Shown here: piece by piece, positions 25,743-33,056 of the stretch
Layout of the letters: each line of letters opens with the position of its first letter
Numbering within the stretch: position 1 is the stretch's first letter
Source: Gallionellaceae bacterium UBA6222
GTDB taxonomy: Bacteria > Pseudomonadota > Gammaproteobacteria > Burkholderiales > Gallionellaceae
Length of the DNA: 52,725 nucleotides
NCBI GenBank assembly: GCA_002421915.1
Contig: DISA01000057.1
Span: 20,504 to 73,228, forward strand
Direction of reading: 5' to 3'
Translations under genes and position numbers: made by a program
The notes under the pieces: model-generated
Told to the model about the DNA's origin: nothing
Database searches by the model: none
The model's input: the letters and a program-made list of their open reading frames with translations, nothing else

Positions 25743-27020
25743 ATGTCATTCAGTCGTCGAGATTTTATAAAAGCCAGTGCTGCAGGGATTGTGGTGGGCG
25801 TGTTTCCAGGCTGTGCAACGTCTGGTGGTGAAATCGTCAAAAAAACGGGACAGCGCGTCGTCATTGTGGGTGGCGGGTTCGGCGGAGCTACCGCAGCGAA
25901 GTACATCCGAAAATGGAGCGATAACAAAATCGAAGTGGTGTTGATCGAACGCAATCCGCTGTTCATCTCGTGCCCGATGAGCAACACCGTACTCGGCGGA
26001 AGCCGGACCATCGAAGACCTGACACTTTCATACGATGTGTTAAAGAAAAAATATGGCATCAATCTGATCAAGGGCGAGGTGACTGCCATCGATCCCGAAA
26101 AGCAAACCGTCATGCTGGCCGACGGTCATCTCAGCTATGACCGCCTGATCGTGGCGCCCGGTGTCGATTTCATGTTCGACAAGATTGAGGGACTGGATGC
26201 CAAAGTGGCAGACGCAAGTATTCCGCACGCATGGAAGGCGGGAGCACAGACCGTCATGTTGCGCAAGCAACTGGTGGCGATGCCGGATGGTGGCGTCTTT
26301 GCACTCAGTATTCCCAAGGGACCGTACCGCTGCCCCCCCGGGCCGTATGAACGTGCCTGTCAGGTTGCGCACTATCTCAAGAACAACAAGCCCAAGTCCA
26401 AGGTGCTGATCCTGGATGCCAATCCGGACATCACTTCGAAGAAGGGCCTGTTCATGGCGGCTTGGAACGAACTCTATCCGGGCATGATCGAGTACCGCCC
26501 GAATTCCATGGTGACCGCGGTCAATGCGGACACCAGAACCGCCAAGACCGAATTCGAGGATGTCAAAGCCGATGTGCTGAACGTCATTCCACCAATGCGC
26601 TCCGGTGTTGTGGCCGACATGGCCGGTTTGGCGACAGTGGATGCGCGCTGGTGCGGGGTTGATTTCCTGACCTACGAATCCAAGGCGCGTCGAAACATCC
26701 ATGTCATCGGTGATGCGGTTTCTGCAGCCTTGCCTAAATCCGGCCATATGGCCACATCTCAGGCAAAAGTTGCGGCAGCGGCTATTATCGAGATGTTGCA
26801 GGGTGAACGGCCCGACCAAAATCCGACCATCGCCAATACCTGCTACAGCGTGGTGAGTGACAAGGAGGCTATGCATGTGGCCAATGTTTATCGCTATAAC
26901 GCCGAGAAACAGGTCATGGTGTCGGCAGAAGGGGGCGGCGTTTCGGCCAAGCGTTCCGAGCTGGAGGGAGCATTCGCGGGCTACTGGCTCAAGAACATCC
27001 TGAACGACGTACTGCTCTGA
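25743..27020 (+). CDS. fccB: FccB, flavoprotein of sulfide dehydrogenase (flavocytochrome c)
   Basis: 425-residue periplasmic flavoprotein oxidising sulfide to sulfur and passing electrons to the cytochrome subunit. A twin-arginine signal (SRRDFIKASAAG) starts it. The FAD-binding VVIVGGGFGGATAA is at about 39-52. C77 in 'LFISCPMSN' occupies the position of the covalent FAD-linking cysteine, and the redox-cysteine region 'YRCPPGPYERACQVA' is present. The C-terminal FccB domain ends in 'FAGYWLKNILNDVL'. The gene is followed by an intrinsic terminator. Confidence 0.95.
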   Translation: MSFSRRDFIKASAAGIVVGVFPGCATSGGEIVKKTGQRVVIVGGGFGGATAAKYIRKWSDNKIEVVLIERNPLFISCPMSNTVLGGSRTIEDLTLSYDVLKKKYGINLIKGEVTAIDPEKQTVMLADGHLSYDRLIVAPGVDFMFDKIEGLDAKVADASIPHAWKAGAQTVMLRKQLVAMPDGGVFALSIPKGPYRCPPGPYERACQVAHYLKNNKPKSKVLILDANPDITSKKGLFMAAWNELYPGMIEYRPNSMVTAVNADTRTAKTEFEDVKADVLNVIPPMRSGVVADMAGLATVDARWCGVDFLTYESKARRNIHVIGDAVSAALPKSGHMATSQAKVAAAAIIEMLQGERPDQNPTIANTCYSVVSDKEAMHVANVYRYNAEKQVMVSAEGGGVSAKRSELEGAFAGYWLKNILNDVLL

Positions 27021-27028
27021 TTGTAAAC

Positions 27029-27074
27029 AACGCGCTTGGGGCGATCCGCACAGATCGCCGCAAGCGCGTTTTTT
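27029..27074 (+). terminator. Intrinsic terminator after fccB
   Basis: AACGCGCTTG pairs with CAAGCGCGTT, with a smaller inner CGATC/GATCG stem, followed directly by a T run (TTTTTT). It ends the soxYZ-fccAB transcription unit and separates it from the DUF302 gene. Confidence 0.85.
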
Positions 27075-27105
27075 ATCGGGGTGAAATTGTAAGGAGATGA
27101 AAAAT

Positions 27106-27609
27106 ATGCGCAAGCCCCGATTGGTATTTGCCCTGTTATGTCTGCTGTGGTTGCCGACACTGCCGGCCAGTGCGGATTCAACATTGGCTTATGTCAAGAT
27201 GCAGGTGCAGATCGCACGTGTTGAGATACAAGCCGATGTCAGCTTCGATGACGCGGCTGATTCGCTCAAACTCAGAGCCAACCAGCACAACCTCAAGTTT
27301 GTGGGGGGCAGTCCACTCTACAAAGAAATTGAGGCGTTGACCGGCAAGCCGGCGCGACGCATGGAGATATTCAGCTTCTGCGACGCGACCACCGCGCTAC
27401 AGATGGCCGAGGCCAATCCACTTACCATCTCGTTCATGCCCTGCCGCATCGCGTTGCTGGAAGACATGCAGGGCAAGCGTTGGGTTGTTTCCATGTTGAT
27501 GGACGAGGACTTGTTCCGTGAACTGCCGGATGAAACGCGCAAGAACGCGGTAAGAGTGATGGAGTTTATGAAAGATATGATGCTCGCCGCCGCGAGGGGT
27601 GACCTTTAG
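27106..27609 (+). CDS. Exported DUF302 protein
   Basis: 167-residue protein with a signal peptide (MRKPRLVFALLCLLWLPTLP, cleavage near ASADS). The ATG at 27106 is chosen because AAGGAG ends nine bases before it; the in-frame ATG at 27097 directly touches the ribosome site. The core 'DSLKLRANQHNLKFVGGSPLYKEI..', 'RMEIFSFCDATTALQMAEANP' and 'FMPCRIALLED' fits the DUF302 domain, a small alpha/beta fold common in sulfur oxidisers and of unknown function. Two cysteines are conserved in those blocks. Confidence 0.85.
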   Translation: MRKPRLVFALLCLLWLPTLPASADSTLAYVKMQVQIARVEIQADVSFDDAADSLKLRANQHNLKFVGGSPLYKEIEALTGKPARRMEIFSFCDATTALQMAEANPLTISFMPCRIALLEDMQGKRWVVSMLMDEDLFRELPDETRKNAVRVMEFMKDMMLAAARGDL

Positions 27610-27623
27610 GTGAAAGACCGGAT

Positions 27624-27691
27624 AACACCTATGGGTTATCTTCTTTCCCCTTCTTGGTTATGGACGTTGCGGGGCTACTTATTCCTATAAT
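27624..27691 (+). promoter_or_regulatory. Candidate tusA-dsrE2 promoter with two-block sulfur motif
   Basis: AACAC-CTAT-GGGTT (27624-27637), 18 bases, GGTTATGG (27656-27663) overlapping a -35-like TGGACG (27661-27666), then a consensus -10 TATAAT (27686-27691) with a 19-base spacer. The -10 makes this the best-supported promoter of the four that share the pattern. The first block is centred about 67 bases before the predicted start. Confidence 0.6.
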
Positions 27692-27757
27692 GAAGACTGA
27701 TGTTTTGTGCGTCAAAACACGGTGTGTAATTTCAATCATGTTAAGGGAGTGAGAAAA

Positions 27758-27985
27758 ATGAATTTCGATAAAGAATTGAACGCGCGTAACTTGTCTTGCC
27801 CGCTACCTATCGTGAAGACAAAGAAGGCACTAAACGATATGACCTCGAACCAGGTGCTCAAGGTTATCTCGACCGATTCCGGCTCGGTTAAGGATATGGC
27901 GGCATTCGCCGAGCAAACCGGGAATCCGTTGTTGGCACAAGAAGAAGTGAATGGAGAATTCGTTTTCTATATGAAGAAAAAATAA
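27758..27985 (+). CDS. tusA: TusA sulfur carrier
   Basis: 75-residue cytoplasmic sulfur-transfer protein starting MNFDKELNARNLSCPLP; GGGAG sits 8-12 bases before this ATG. The persulfide-carrying C14 lies in the family motif C-P-L-P, followed by 'IVKTKKAL'. In sulfur oxidisers TusA passes persulfide sulfur to DsrEFH and on to DsrC. It is followed by dsrE2; the rhodanese that often completes the rhd-tusA-dsrE2 cassette is absent here. Confidence 0.93.
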   Translation: MNFDKELNARNLSCPLPIVKTKKALNDMTSNQVLKVISTDSGSVKDMAAFAEQTGNPLLAQEEVNGEFVFYMKKK

Positions 27986-28024
27986 TTTCACCCCCTTCAA
28001 CCTTTCATACAGGGAGCACAAAAC

Positions 28025-28492
28025 ATGGCAAAAAAAATGGCGATCATCGCCACCAAGGGCACGCTGGACATGGCGTATCCACCATTTATTCTGGCCTCGA
28101 CCGCAGCTGCTCTGGGTTACGACGTGCAGGTTTTCTTCACTTTTTACGGTCTGCAATTGCTGCGCAAAGACCTGTCCGATGTAAAGATTAGCCCACTCGC
28201 CAACCCGGCCATGCCGATGCCGGTGTCGATGCCGGTGATGGTGCAGATGCTGCCCGGCATGGAATCCATGGCAACCATGATGATGAAGCAGAAACTGGCC
28301 AAGCACGGCGTGGCCTCGCTGGAAGAATTGCGCGACCTGTGTCTGGAAGCGGACGTGAAGTTCATTGCCTGCCAGATGACGGTCGACCTGTTCGAATTCG
28401 ACAAGAGCGAATTCATCGAGCAGTGTGAATATGGCGGTGCAGCGACCTTCATGGGCTTCGCCGGTGAGACCGACATCTGTTTGTTTATTTAA
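28025..28492 (+). CDS. dsrE2: DsrE2-type sulfurtransferase
   Basis: 155-residue protein of the DsrE/DsrF-like superfamily, DsrE2 branch. The start 'MAIIATKGTLDMAYPPFILASTAAALGYDV' (partly shown), the methionine- and proline-rich segment around residues 58-85, and cysteines in 'KFIACQMTVDLF', 'QCEYGG' and near the C-terminus match the family. Its hydrophobic stretches suggest membrane contact. It probably moves persulfide sulfur with TusA. Confidence 0.9.
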   Translation: MAKKMAIIATKGTLDMAYPPFILASTAAALGYDVQVFFTFYGLQLLRKDLSDVKISPLANPAMPMPVSMPVMVQMLPGMESMATMMMKQKLAKHGVASLEELRDLCLEADVKFIACQMTVDLFEFDKSEFIEQCEYGGAATFMGFAGETDICLFI

Positions 28493-28564
28493 CGGCAAGT
28501 TGTATCAACCATGCAGTAGCAGTTCTGATTTAAGTTGTTTCATCAATCACACAGGGAGAATTGC

Positions 28565-29806
28565 ATGAAAATGAAAAAAATTGTTGTTTTGATGTTTGCT
28601 GCAGGGGCAATGGCTTCGCCACTGGCCTATGCGACCAATGGTTATTTCTCTCATGGCTACGGCATGAAGGCAAAAGGCATGGCAGGCGTGGGGATCGCAT
28701 TGCCGCAGGATAGCTTGGCAGCGGCCACTAATCCGGCCGGTATCGTCATGGTCGGCAATCGCATGGATGTAGGTGTGGATTGGTTTAAACCAAACAGGAA
28801 TACCGAGCTGACGTCTGCGACGGGGCCCGCTGTTGGAGCCTATAGCGGCAATGGCGACAGTAGTTTCTTGGTTCCGGAATTCGGCTACAACAAGGCGCTT
28901 GATTCTGATTCTGCAGTTGGTGTTGCGGTGTATGGCAATGGCGGCATGAACACCAAATACACAACCTTAAATGCAGGTACTCTCGCTACTGGTTCAGCTG
29001 CTGCGGGGGGGCTTAATTTGGGCTCAGGTGATGTGGGTGTGGATCTGCAGCAATTGTTCATTGCACCGACCTATGCGATGAAGCTGAATTCAGACCATGC
29101 AATCGGGGTTTCGCTCAACCTCGCCTACCAGATGTTCAAGGCGGAAGGTCTGCAAAACTTTGGCATCATGAATCCAGGCTCTGACTCCTCGACCGGTTGG
29201 GGAGCTCGAATCGGCTGGACAGGCCAGGTTACACCCGCCGTAACATTAGGTGCGACCTATCAGACCAAAACAAAAATGGGCAAGTTCAGTAAGTACGCCG
29301 GCTTGTTCGCTGAGCAGGGCGGGTTTGATATCCCGGCTAACTATGGTGTGGGTATCGCGTTCAAGCTTGACGACGCAACTACCCTTGCCGCTGATATCCA
29401 GACGATACAATACAGCGGGGTGAAATCAATTGCGAATCTTGCTGACACTACTGGCACTGTGCCACTAGGCGCCGATAATGGCTCTGGCTTTGGCTGGAAA
29501 GACATGACCACGATCAAGTTGGGTGCGAGTCATAAGTATGATGGTGGCCTTGTGGTGCGAGCCGGTTTCAGCACCGGCAAGCAGCCGATTTCTGAAGATC
29601 AAACCTTCTTCAACATCTTGGCACCAGGTGTGATTGAGAGTCACCTGACTCTGGGTGCAACCTGGGCACTGGCCAACAATGGTGAATTGACAGTAGGTTA
29701 TATGCATGCTTTCAAGAAGACCGTTACCGGTACAGCCGGTACAACCGGCATCAACTTGGATATGTCTCAGGACTCTTTGGGTGTTGCCTACGGCTGGAAG
29801 ATGTAG
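28565..29806 (+). CDS. FadL/OmpP1-family outer-membrane channel
   Basis: 413-residue outer-membrane beta-barrel starting MKMKKIVVLMFAAGAMASP; AGGGAG precedes this ATG. The signal peptide ends at ATNGYFS, and the mature N-terminus 'NGYFSHGYGMKAKGMAGVGIALPQD' (partly shown) is the FadL hatch. The C-terminus ends in an alternating strand (LGVAYGWKM) rather than terminal phenylalanine. FadL proteins pass hydrophobic molecules. Its place in a tusA-dsrE2 unit suggests a hydrophobic sulfur or fatty substrate, by inference. Confidence 0.88.
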   Translation: MKMKKIVVLMFAAGAMASPLAYATNGYFSHGYGMKAKGMAGVGIALPQDSLAAATNPAGIVMVGNRMDVGVDWFKPNRNTELTSATGPAVGAYSGNGDSSFLVPEFGYNKALDSDSAVGVAVYGNGGMNTKYTTLNAGTLATGSAAAGGLNLGSGDVGVDLQQLFIAPTYAMKLNSDHAIGVSLNLAYQMFKAEGLQNFGIMNPGSDSSTGWGARIGWTGQVTPAVTLGATYQTKTKMGKFSKYAGLFAEQGGFDIPANYGVGIAFKLDDATTLAADIQTIQYSGVKSIANLADTTGTVPLGADNGSGFGWKDMTTIKLGASHKYDGGLVVRAGFSTGKQPISEDQTFFNILAPGVIESHLTLGATWALANNGELTVGYMHAFKKTVTGTAGTTGINLDMSQDSLGVAYGWKM

Positions 29807-29829
29807 GCTGGCTTAACGTAAGCGTTTTG

Positions 29830-29865
29830 AAATTCCGCTATCCTTAAAGGATGGCGGAATTTTTT
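29830..29865. terminator. Bidirectional intrinsic terminator
   Basis: AATTCCGCTATCC and GGATGGCGGAATT form a near-perfect stem with a TTAAA loop, flanked by T runs on the plus strand and a shorter one on the minus strand. It lies between the converging FadL-like gene and the TauD-like gene and overlaps the latter's stop codon. Confidence 0.85.
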
Positions 29866-30754
29866 ATGTCCACGATTTGAAAGGTTCGTCGGTTATTCGT
29901 TCAGAATAGCGTGCCCGATACAGCAGGCGAGGGATGGCGGCATCGTCAAGAAAAGCTGCGCGTTCATGCAGCACGTTGTTGCATAGCAGTCCCATGCCGG
30001 ATTCCATGCGGCTCCGGAAAATGTGCGGCGTATCCGACGCCAGCAGGCGCGTCAGTGCGGCTACTGCCTCCCGGGTTGCGGCATCCTGTTTCCATTCGAT
30101 GCTGCGGGTGCGCGCGGTGTAGCGCATGTGGAGACTGCCGTCCCTGTTGAGCGAGAAGACCGGGCCGCTTTGTGCCTCACGCACCCCGTCGTATTCGTCT
30201 TCCCGCGAAGGAATGGTCATTGCATCGGGCGCCGACAGGGCGGCGATATAGGCGGGGTTCTCGTCGCGCAGCAACAGATAAGCCATCTCGTGGTCCATCA
30301 GGCGGGTTTCACCACCGCTCGCGGCAGGACGCACGAAATGCAGCGCCATGGCGAGAATCTGCCGCTCGGGCGGATTGTAATAACCGTCGGTATGCCATTT
30401 GATCGGGCGATCGGTGTAGGGGATGTAATGCTGGCGCGTGCCGTCGTTGATCACGCGGAGGGAAGAGACGCCGTCCTCTCCCGCCAGCCAGTTGGCATCA
30501 AGCCGGTGCAGGCCAAATTGGCGCCCGAGCAGGCGCGTGATTTCGGTGTCTTCATCGGGTACCGTGCTGGCGTAAATTGCCATATTGCAACGGCGGACAC
30601 GCTCTGCCAGTGCCGCGTGTTCGGACGGGGTGAGGGCGCGCGGATCGCGCACTTCCACCACGAGTTCTTCGATTGAGGCCGGTGCAGCGGCAAGTTTCTG
30701 CTCGCGCCAGCGCAGGTAGCTTTCTGTATCGTTCAGGTTGAAGGGGTTGTTCAT
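29864..30754 (-). CDS. TauD/TfdA-like Fe(II)/2-oxoglutarate dioxygenase
   Basis: 296-residue soluble oxygenase. Iron ligands are visible as H121-x-D123 (KWHTDGYY) and a distal H263 (NNVLHERAAF), with a following arginine-rich strand for 2-oxoglutarate. The middle part ('FVRPAASGGETRLMDHEMAYLLL') is typical of the TauD superfamily, which includes taurine and other sulfonate dioxygenases. Last gene of a six-gene minus-strand operon with sulfur-relay proteins; it starts directly after the stop of its upstream neighbour. The substrate is unknown; release of sulfite from an organosulfonate would fit the context. Confidence 0.85.
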   Translation of the reverse strand: MNNPFNLNDTESYLRWREQKLAAAPASIEELVVEVRDPRALTPSEHAALAERVRRCNMAIYASTVPDEDTEITRLLGRQFGLHRLDANWLAGEDGVSSLRVINDGTRQHYIPYTDRPIKWHTDGYYNPPERQILAMALHFVRPAASGGETRLMDHEMAYLLLRDENPAYIAALSAPDAMTIPSREDEYDGVREAQSGPVFSLNRDGSLHMRYTARTRSIEWKQDAATREAVAALTRLLASDTPHIFRSRMESGMGLLCNNVLHERAAFLDDAAIPRLLYRARYSERITDEPFKSWT

Positions 30755-31357
30755 TCAGTTTGTCTCCGCCGCTGCACGACGACGTGCCGGCCTGGGTTCA
30801 TCTTCATTCAGGCCGCGCAGGGTGTTCGCCACCATCTGCACGGCCTCCGGCGCTTCAAAGGTGATCAACGGGTCGATCGCCCATTTGGCATCTTCCTCGG
30901 TCAGCACATTGCCAATGCACCAGGCAAGGTAGCGGTAGAAATGATAATCCGGGCCGGTTTCACCGTAGGTGAATTCGGCATACTCGCCCGCGCGCAAATT
31001 AAGCCGGTCGATGAAATCCTGTTTGCAAGTCCTGAGATCACCATCGAGCAGACGGCTGCGGTTCTCGGCATAGGTCTCGGCCACCCGATTCGCCAGATTG
31101 CCGGTAAATACAGCCCGCCCGTCCGTATCAAGTTCGGAGTACACGATACGGTCTGCAACCAGCACGAGAAAAATGAGGAATTCGGCCAGGAAATCGAAAT
31201 ACTGCGGCCCAACCTCGATCTCGAAGCTAGACTGGCGTGTGCTCTTCAGTGCGTTGTCGGAGATGCGCCAGAGGGTGAAGGCGAGCGCATCTGATAACTC
31301 TTGGGGGGAGCGGGTGCGGCCTTCCCTGAACCAGCGGCTTTTGATGCGGATGGCCAC
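30755..31357 (-). CDS. Unknown protein in Cas6-like/RspA/TusA operon (200 aa)
   Basis: Soluble 200-residue protein, helical throughout, with a long hydrophobic stretch (FDFLAEFLIFLVLVADRIVY, about residues 54-73) inside an otherwise charged sequence and a basic C-terminus (ARRRAAAETN). One cysteine near 'DLRTCKQDF' and one in 'YLAWCIGN'. I do not recognise the family. It sits 6 bases after the two-domain TusA gene and directly abuts the TauD-like gene, so it is made together with both. The hydrophobic helix could be buried rather than membrane-spanning. Confidence 0.8.
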   Translation of the reverse strand: MAIRIKSRWFREGRTRSPQELSDALAFTLWRISDNALKSTRQSSFEIEVGPQYFDFLAEFLIFLVLVADRIVYSELDTDGRAVFTGNLANRVAETYAENRSRLLDGDLRTCKQDFIDRLNLRAGEYAEFTYGETGPDYHFYRYLAWCIGNVLTEEDAKWAIDPLITFEAPEAVQMVANTLRGLNEDEPRPARRRAAAETN

Positions 31358-31363
31358 AGTCGT

Positions 31364-31858
31364 CTAACCCTTGCGGATATAGAATTCGTGCACGCCGTCA
31401 CCCGCCTCTATCGTCTGCAGTACACTAACCCCGGTTGCGGATGCCCAGCTATCGATGTCGGACACCACACCGGGGCAGTCGCTGACCAAACGCAAGACTT
31501 CCCCGGCCTGCATGCCGTTCAGAAGTTTTTTCGCTTCGACGATGGGGCCTGGGCAGACGGCTCCCCGAATATCCAGTGAAACATTGGCCTTGAGGCGATT
31601 GGCGGTCTCGCCCTTCTGAATGTGGTAACCGGTACCACCATCCGTCATTTTTTCCGCTCTCAAGATGCGATTGCCGGTCTGTTTTGCCCAGGCGAACAGG
31701 TCGTCCGGCGTGCCGGGGCAATCTGAAATCAGCAAAAGCACCTGCCCCTCGTTCAATTCGTCCATCATGCGCTTGGCACCGATGAGCGGCCTTGGGCAGG
31801 ATAGGCCTTTCATTTCGAGTATGACGTTAACCTTCTCCATTTCCATCTCCATTTCCAT
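31364..31858 (-). CDS. Two-domain TusA-like sulfur carrier
   Basis: 164 residues made of two tandem TusA folds. The first has C-P-R-P in 'KGLSCPRPLIGAKRMM' and the second C-P-G-P in 'GAVCPGPIVEAKKLLNGM'; each also holds a second cysteine in 'SDCPG'. Five in-frame ATG codons follow one another in a 6-base repeat (31838-31864). I choose 31858 because AAGGAG ends six bases upstream; the first ATG touches the ribosome site. Normal TusA has one domain of about 75-80 residues. It probably relays persulfide between partners in the dsr system. It follows the RspA-type gene by 10 bases. Confidence 0.88.
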   Translation of the reverse strand: MEMEMEMEKVNVILEMKGLSCPRPLIGAKRMMDELNEGQVLLLISDCPGTPDDLFAWAKQTGNRILRAEKMTDGGTGYHIQKGETANRLKANVSLDIRGAVCPGPIVEAKKLLNGMQAGEVLRLVSDCPGVVSDIDSWASATGVSVLQTIEAGDGVHEFYIRKG

Positions 31859-31867
31859 CTCCATCTC
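31831..31867 (-). repeat. Six-base tandem repeat at the TusA-like start
   Basis: On the minus strand GGAGATGGAGATGGAAATGGAGATGGAAATGGAG is a run of GGARAT units that encodes repeated Met-Glu and contains both ribosome-site-like GGAG and ATG in each unit. Gain or loss of a 6-base unit would keep the frame but change the number of start sites. Confidence 0.75.
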
Positions 31868-31868
31868 C

Positions 31869-32198
31869 TTAATAACCACCTTTGCCGAGCGGTTGGGGCA
31901 GGCCAGCGACCTTGGCCGCTTGTTTGGCAGGTCCCATCGGGAACAGGTCATATACCGCCTTGCTATCTGCTTCCGGCCAGAATTCGTTTATATCCTTCAA
32001 CATGCTGCGAAAATGCGGGGTGTGCCCATGTTCACGGTATTGTTCGCGCATGTAATTGATGATCTCCCAGTGTCTGGGGGTCAATTCTATTCCTTCCGCC
32101 GCAGCGATTACATTAACCACTTCTTCGCTGTAATCGGGTTCCCGCAGAAAACCATCATCATCGGTTTCAAGTTCATTGCCTGCGACGACATATCCCAT
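31869..32198 (-). CDS. DsrC-family protein without C-terminal cysteines (RspA type)
   Basis: 109-residue DsrC/TusE-like protein: 'YVVAGNELETDDDGFL', 'ELTPRHWEIINYMREQYREHG' and 'YDLFPMGPAKQAAKVAGLPQP' follow DsrC closely. Both redox cysteines are gone: alanine 95 and lysine 106 stand where true DsrC in this window has C99 and C110. It therefore cannot carry sulfur as a trisulfide. Cysteine-less family members are known as RspA and are thought to be regulatory. Third gene of the minus-strand operon. Confidence 0.9.
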   Translation of the reverse strand: MGYVVAGNELETDDDGFLREPDYSEEVVNVIAAAEGIELTPRHWEIINYMREQYREHGHTPHFRSMLKDINEFWPEADSKAVYDLFPMGPAKQAAKVAGLPQPLGKGGY

Positions 32199-32234
32199 CT
32201 TATTCTCCTTCTGATTGAATTAACGTAACGATCT

Positions 32235-32831
32235 TCATTCCAAACTTGAAATAGCCTTGTACGGCAGGAACACGCCACAGCCGTAACATTTTGCGTTCCC
32301 CAAGCCACTGCTTTGCAGGTGTAACGACTCTTCTGGCTTGAGGTCGTGCACAACCAAGCTGAATCCGCCGATTTCGTACTTATCGTTTTTGAGGGTGCTG
32401 CGTCTGCCGCAGATCAGATTGGCGCCGATACCCATCGCATCCAGACTGGTGCGGATTTCCCGCATGAATGTAATTTCGTCCGCGCAACCGGTAACCAGTG
32501 GCGCGTGCAGGGTCGGGTAGGGCTGGAGTGGACGCAGGTGTGAACCGCCAAGTTCAACGCGGTGTCCGTCGATTTCCAGTACTTTGCCGGGGAGTGAGGC
32601 GATGATGTCAGTCAGCTCTTCCGGTAAGCGGATTACCAGTTTGGTCCGTTTGGTCAGTAGCAGCTTGCCTTCACTGGAAGACAAGCGGAACGGGACGATG
32701 CCCACAGCGGCTGATTCCCCCAATCCGGGGGCATGTTGCAATAATGCACTCCAAAGGGTGAAAGGGTAGGCCGCAGGTAACGTCATTCCGTTCATGTCGA
32801 TGGAAACTTCGGTTACTGCACTGTGTTGCAT
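32235..32831 (-). CDS. Cas6-like RAMP-fold protein (Cmx6/MYXAN-like) without CRISPR
   Basis: 198-residue protein starting MQHSAVTEVSI at ATG 32831 (GAGG six bases upstream; a GTG four codons earlier overlaps the ribosome site). The C-terminal block has the glycine loop G176-L-G178-x5-G184-C-G186 followed by VFLPYK, the pattern of RAMP proteins such as Cas6. 'CGRRSTLKNDKYEIGGFSLVVHDL' region (141-163) and 'LHLQSSGLG' strongly recall the Cas6/Cmx6 group annotated for type I-MYXAN systems, from memory. No CRISPR repeats or other cas genes lie in the window. It is embedded between a small unknown gene and the RspA-type gene, so a role in sulfur regulation or another RNA is likely. Confidence 0.75.
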   Translation of the reverse strand: MQHSAVTEVSIDMNGMTLPAAYPFTLWSALLQHAPGLGESAAVGIVPFRLSSSEGKLLLTKRTKLVIRLPEELTDIIASLPGKVLEIDGHRVELGGSHLRPLQPYPTLHAPLVTGCADEITFMREIRTSLDAMGIGANLICGRRSTLKNDKYEIGGFSLVVHDLKPEESLHLQSSGLGNAKCYGCGVFLPYKAISSLE

Positions 32832-32846
32832 GCTTTGCCTCACTCC

Positions 32847-33056
32847 TTATTTCTGGCTTGCCGCCCAGGTTTGCATGGTGGCAGCCCATTGTTCCGCCGT
32901 TTGCGCATCAATGTCGAAAATGGTGAAGCGCTTGCCTTCCCGAATCCGTACCCGCAACAGGCTCATCCCGCCTTCAGCATGGTCTACCTGTTGCAGTTCA
33001 ATCTGTTGTCCCCCCAAAGGAACGGTCAACTTGTCCAACCCTGTTATTGTGGTCAT
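32847..33056 (-). CDS. Small conserved-looking protein, first gene of the operon (69 aa)
   Basis: 69 residues, starting MTTITGLDKLTVPLGGQQIEL and ending MQTWAASQK, with 'GGMSLLRVRIREGKRFTIFDIDAQTAEQW' in between (partly shown). Beta-rich N-terminus and a terminal helix, no signal peptide, no cysteines. I recall similar small proteins beside tusA/dsr genes in sulfur oxidisers but no function. Its stop lies just before the ribosome site of the Cas6-like gene, so the two are coupled. Confidence 0.75.
   Translation of the reverse strand: MTTITGLDKLTVPLGGQQIELQQVDHAEGGMSLLRVRIREGKRFTIFDIDAQTAEQWAATMQTWAASQK

Noticed and set aside
26040..27113. 357-codon minus-strand frame opposite fccB
   Set aside because: Shadow of FccB; it also crosses the intrinsic terminator region.
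29864..33056. A CRISPR array to go with the Cas6-like gene
   Set aside because: No regularly spaced direct repeats were seen here or in the rest of the window.
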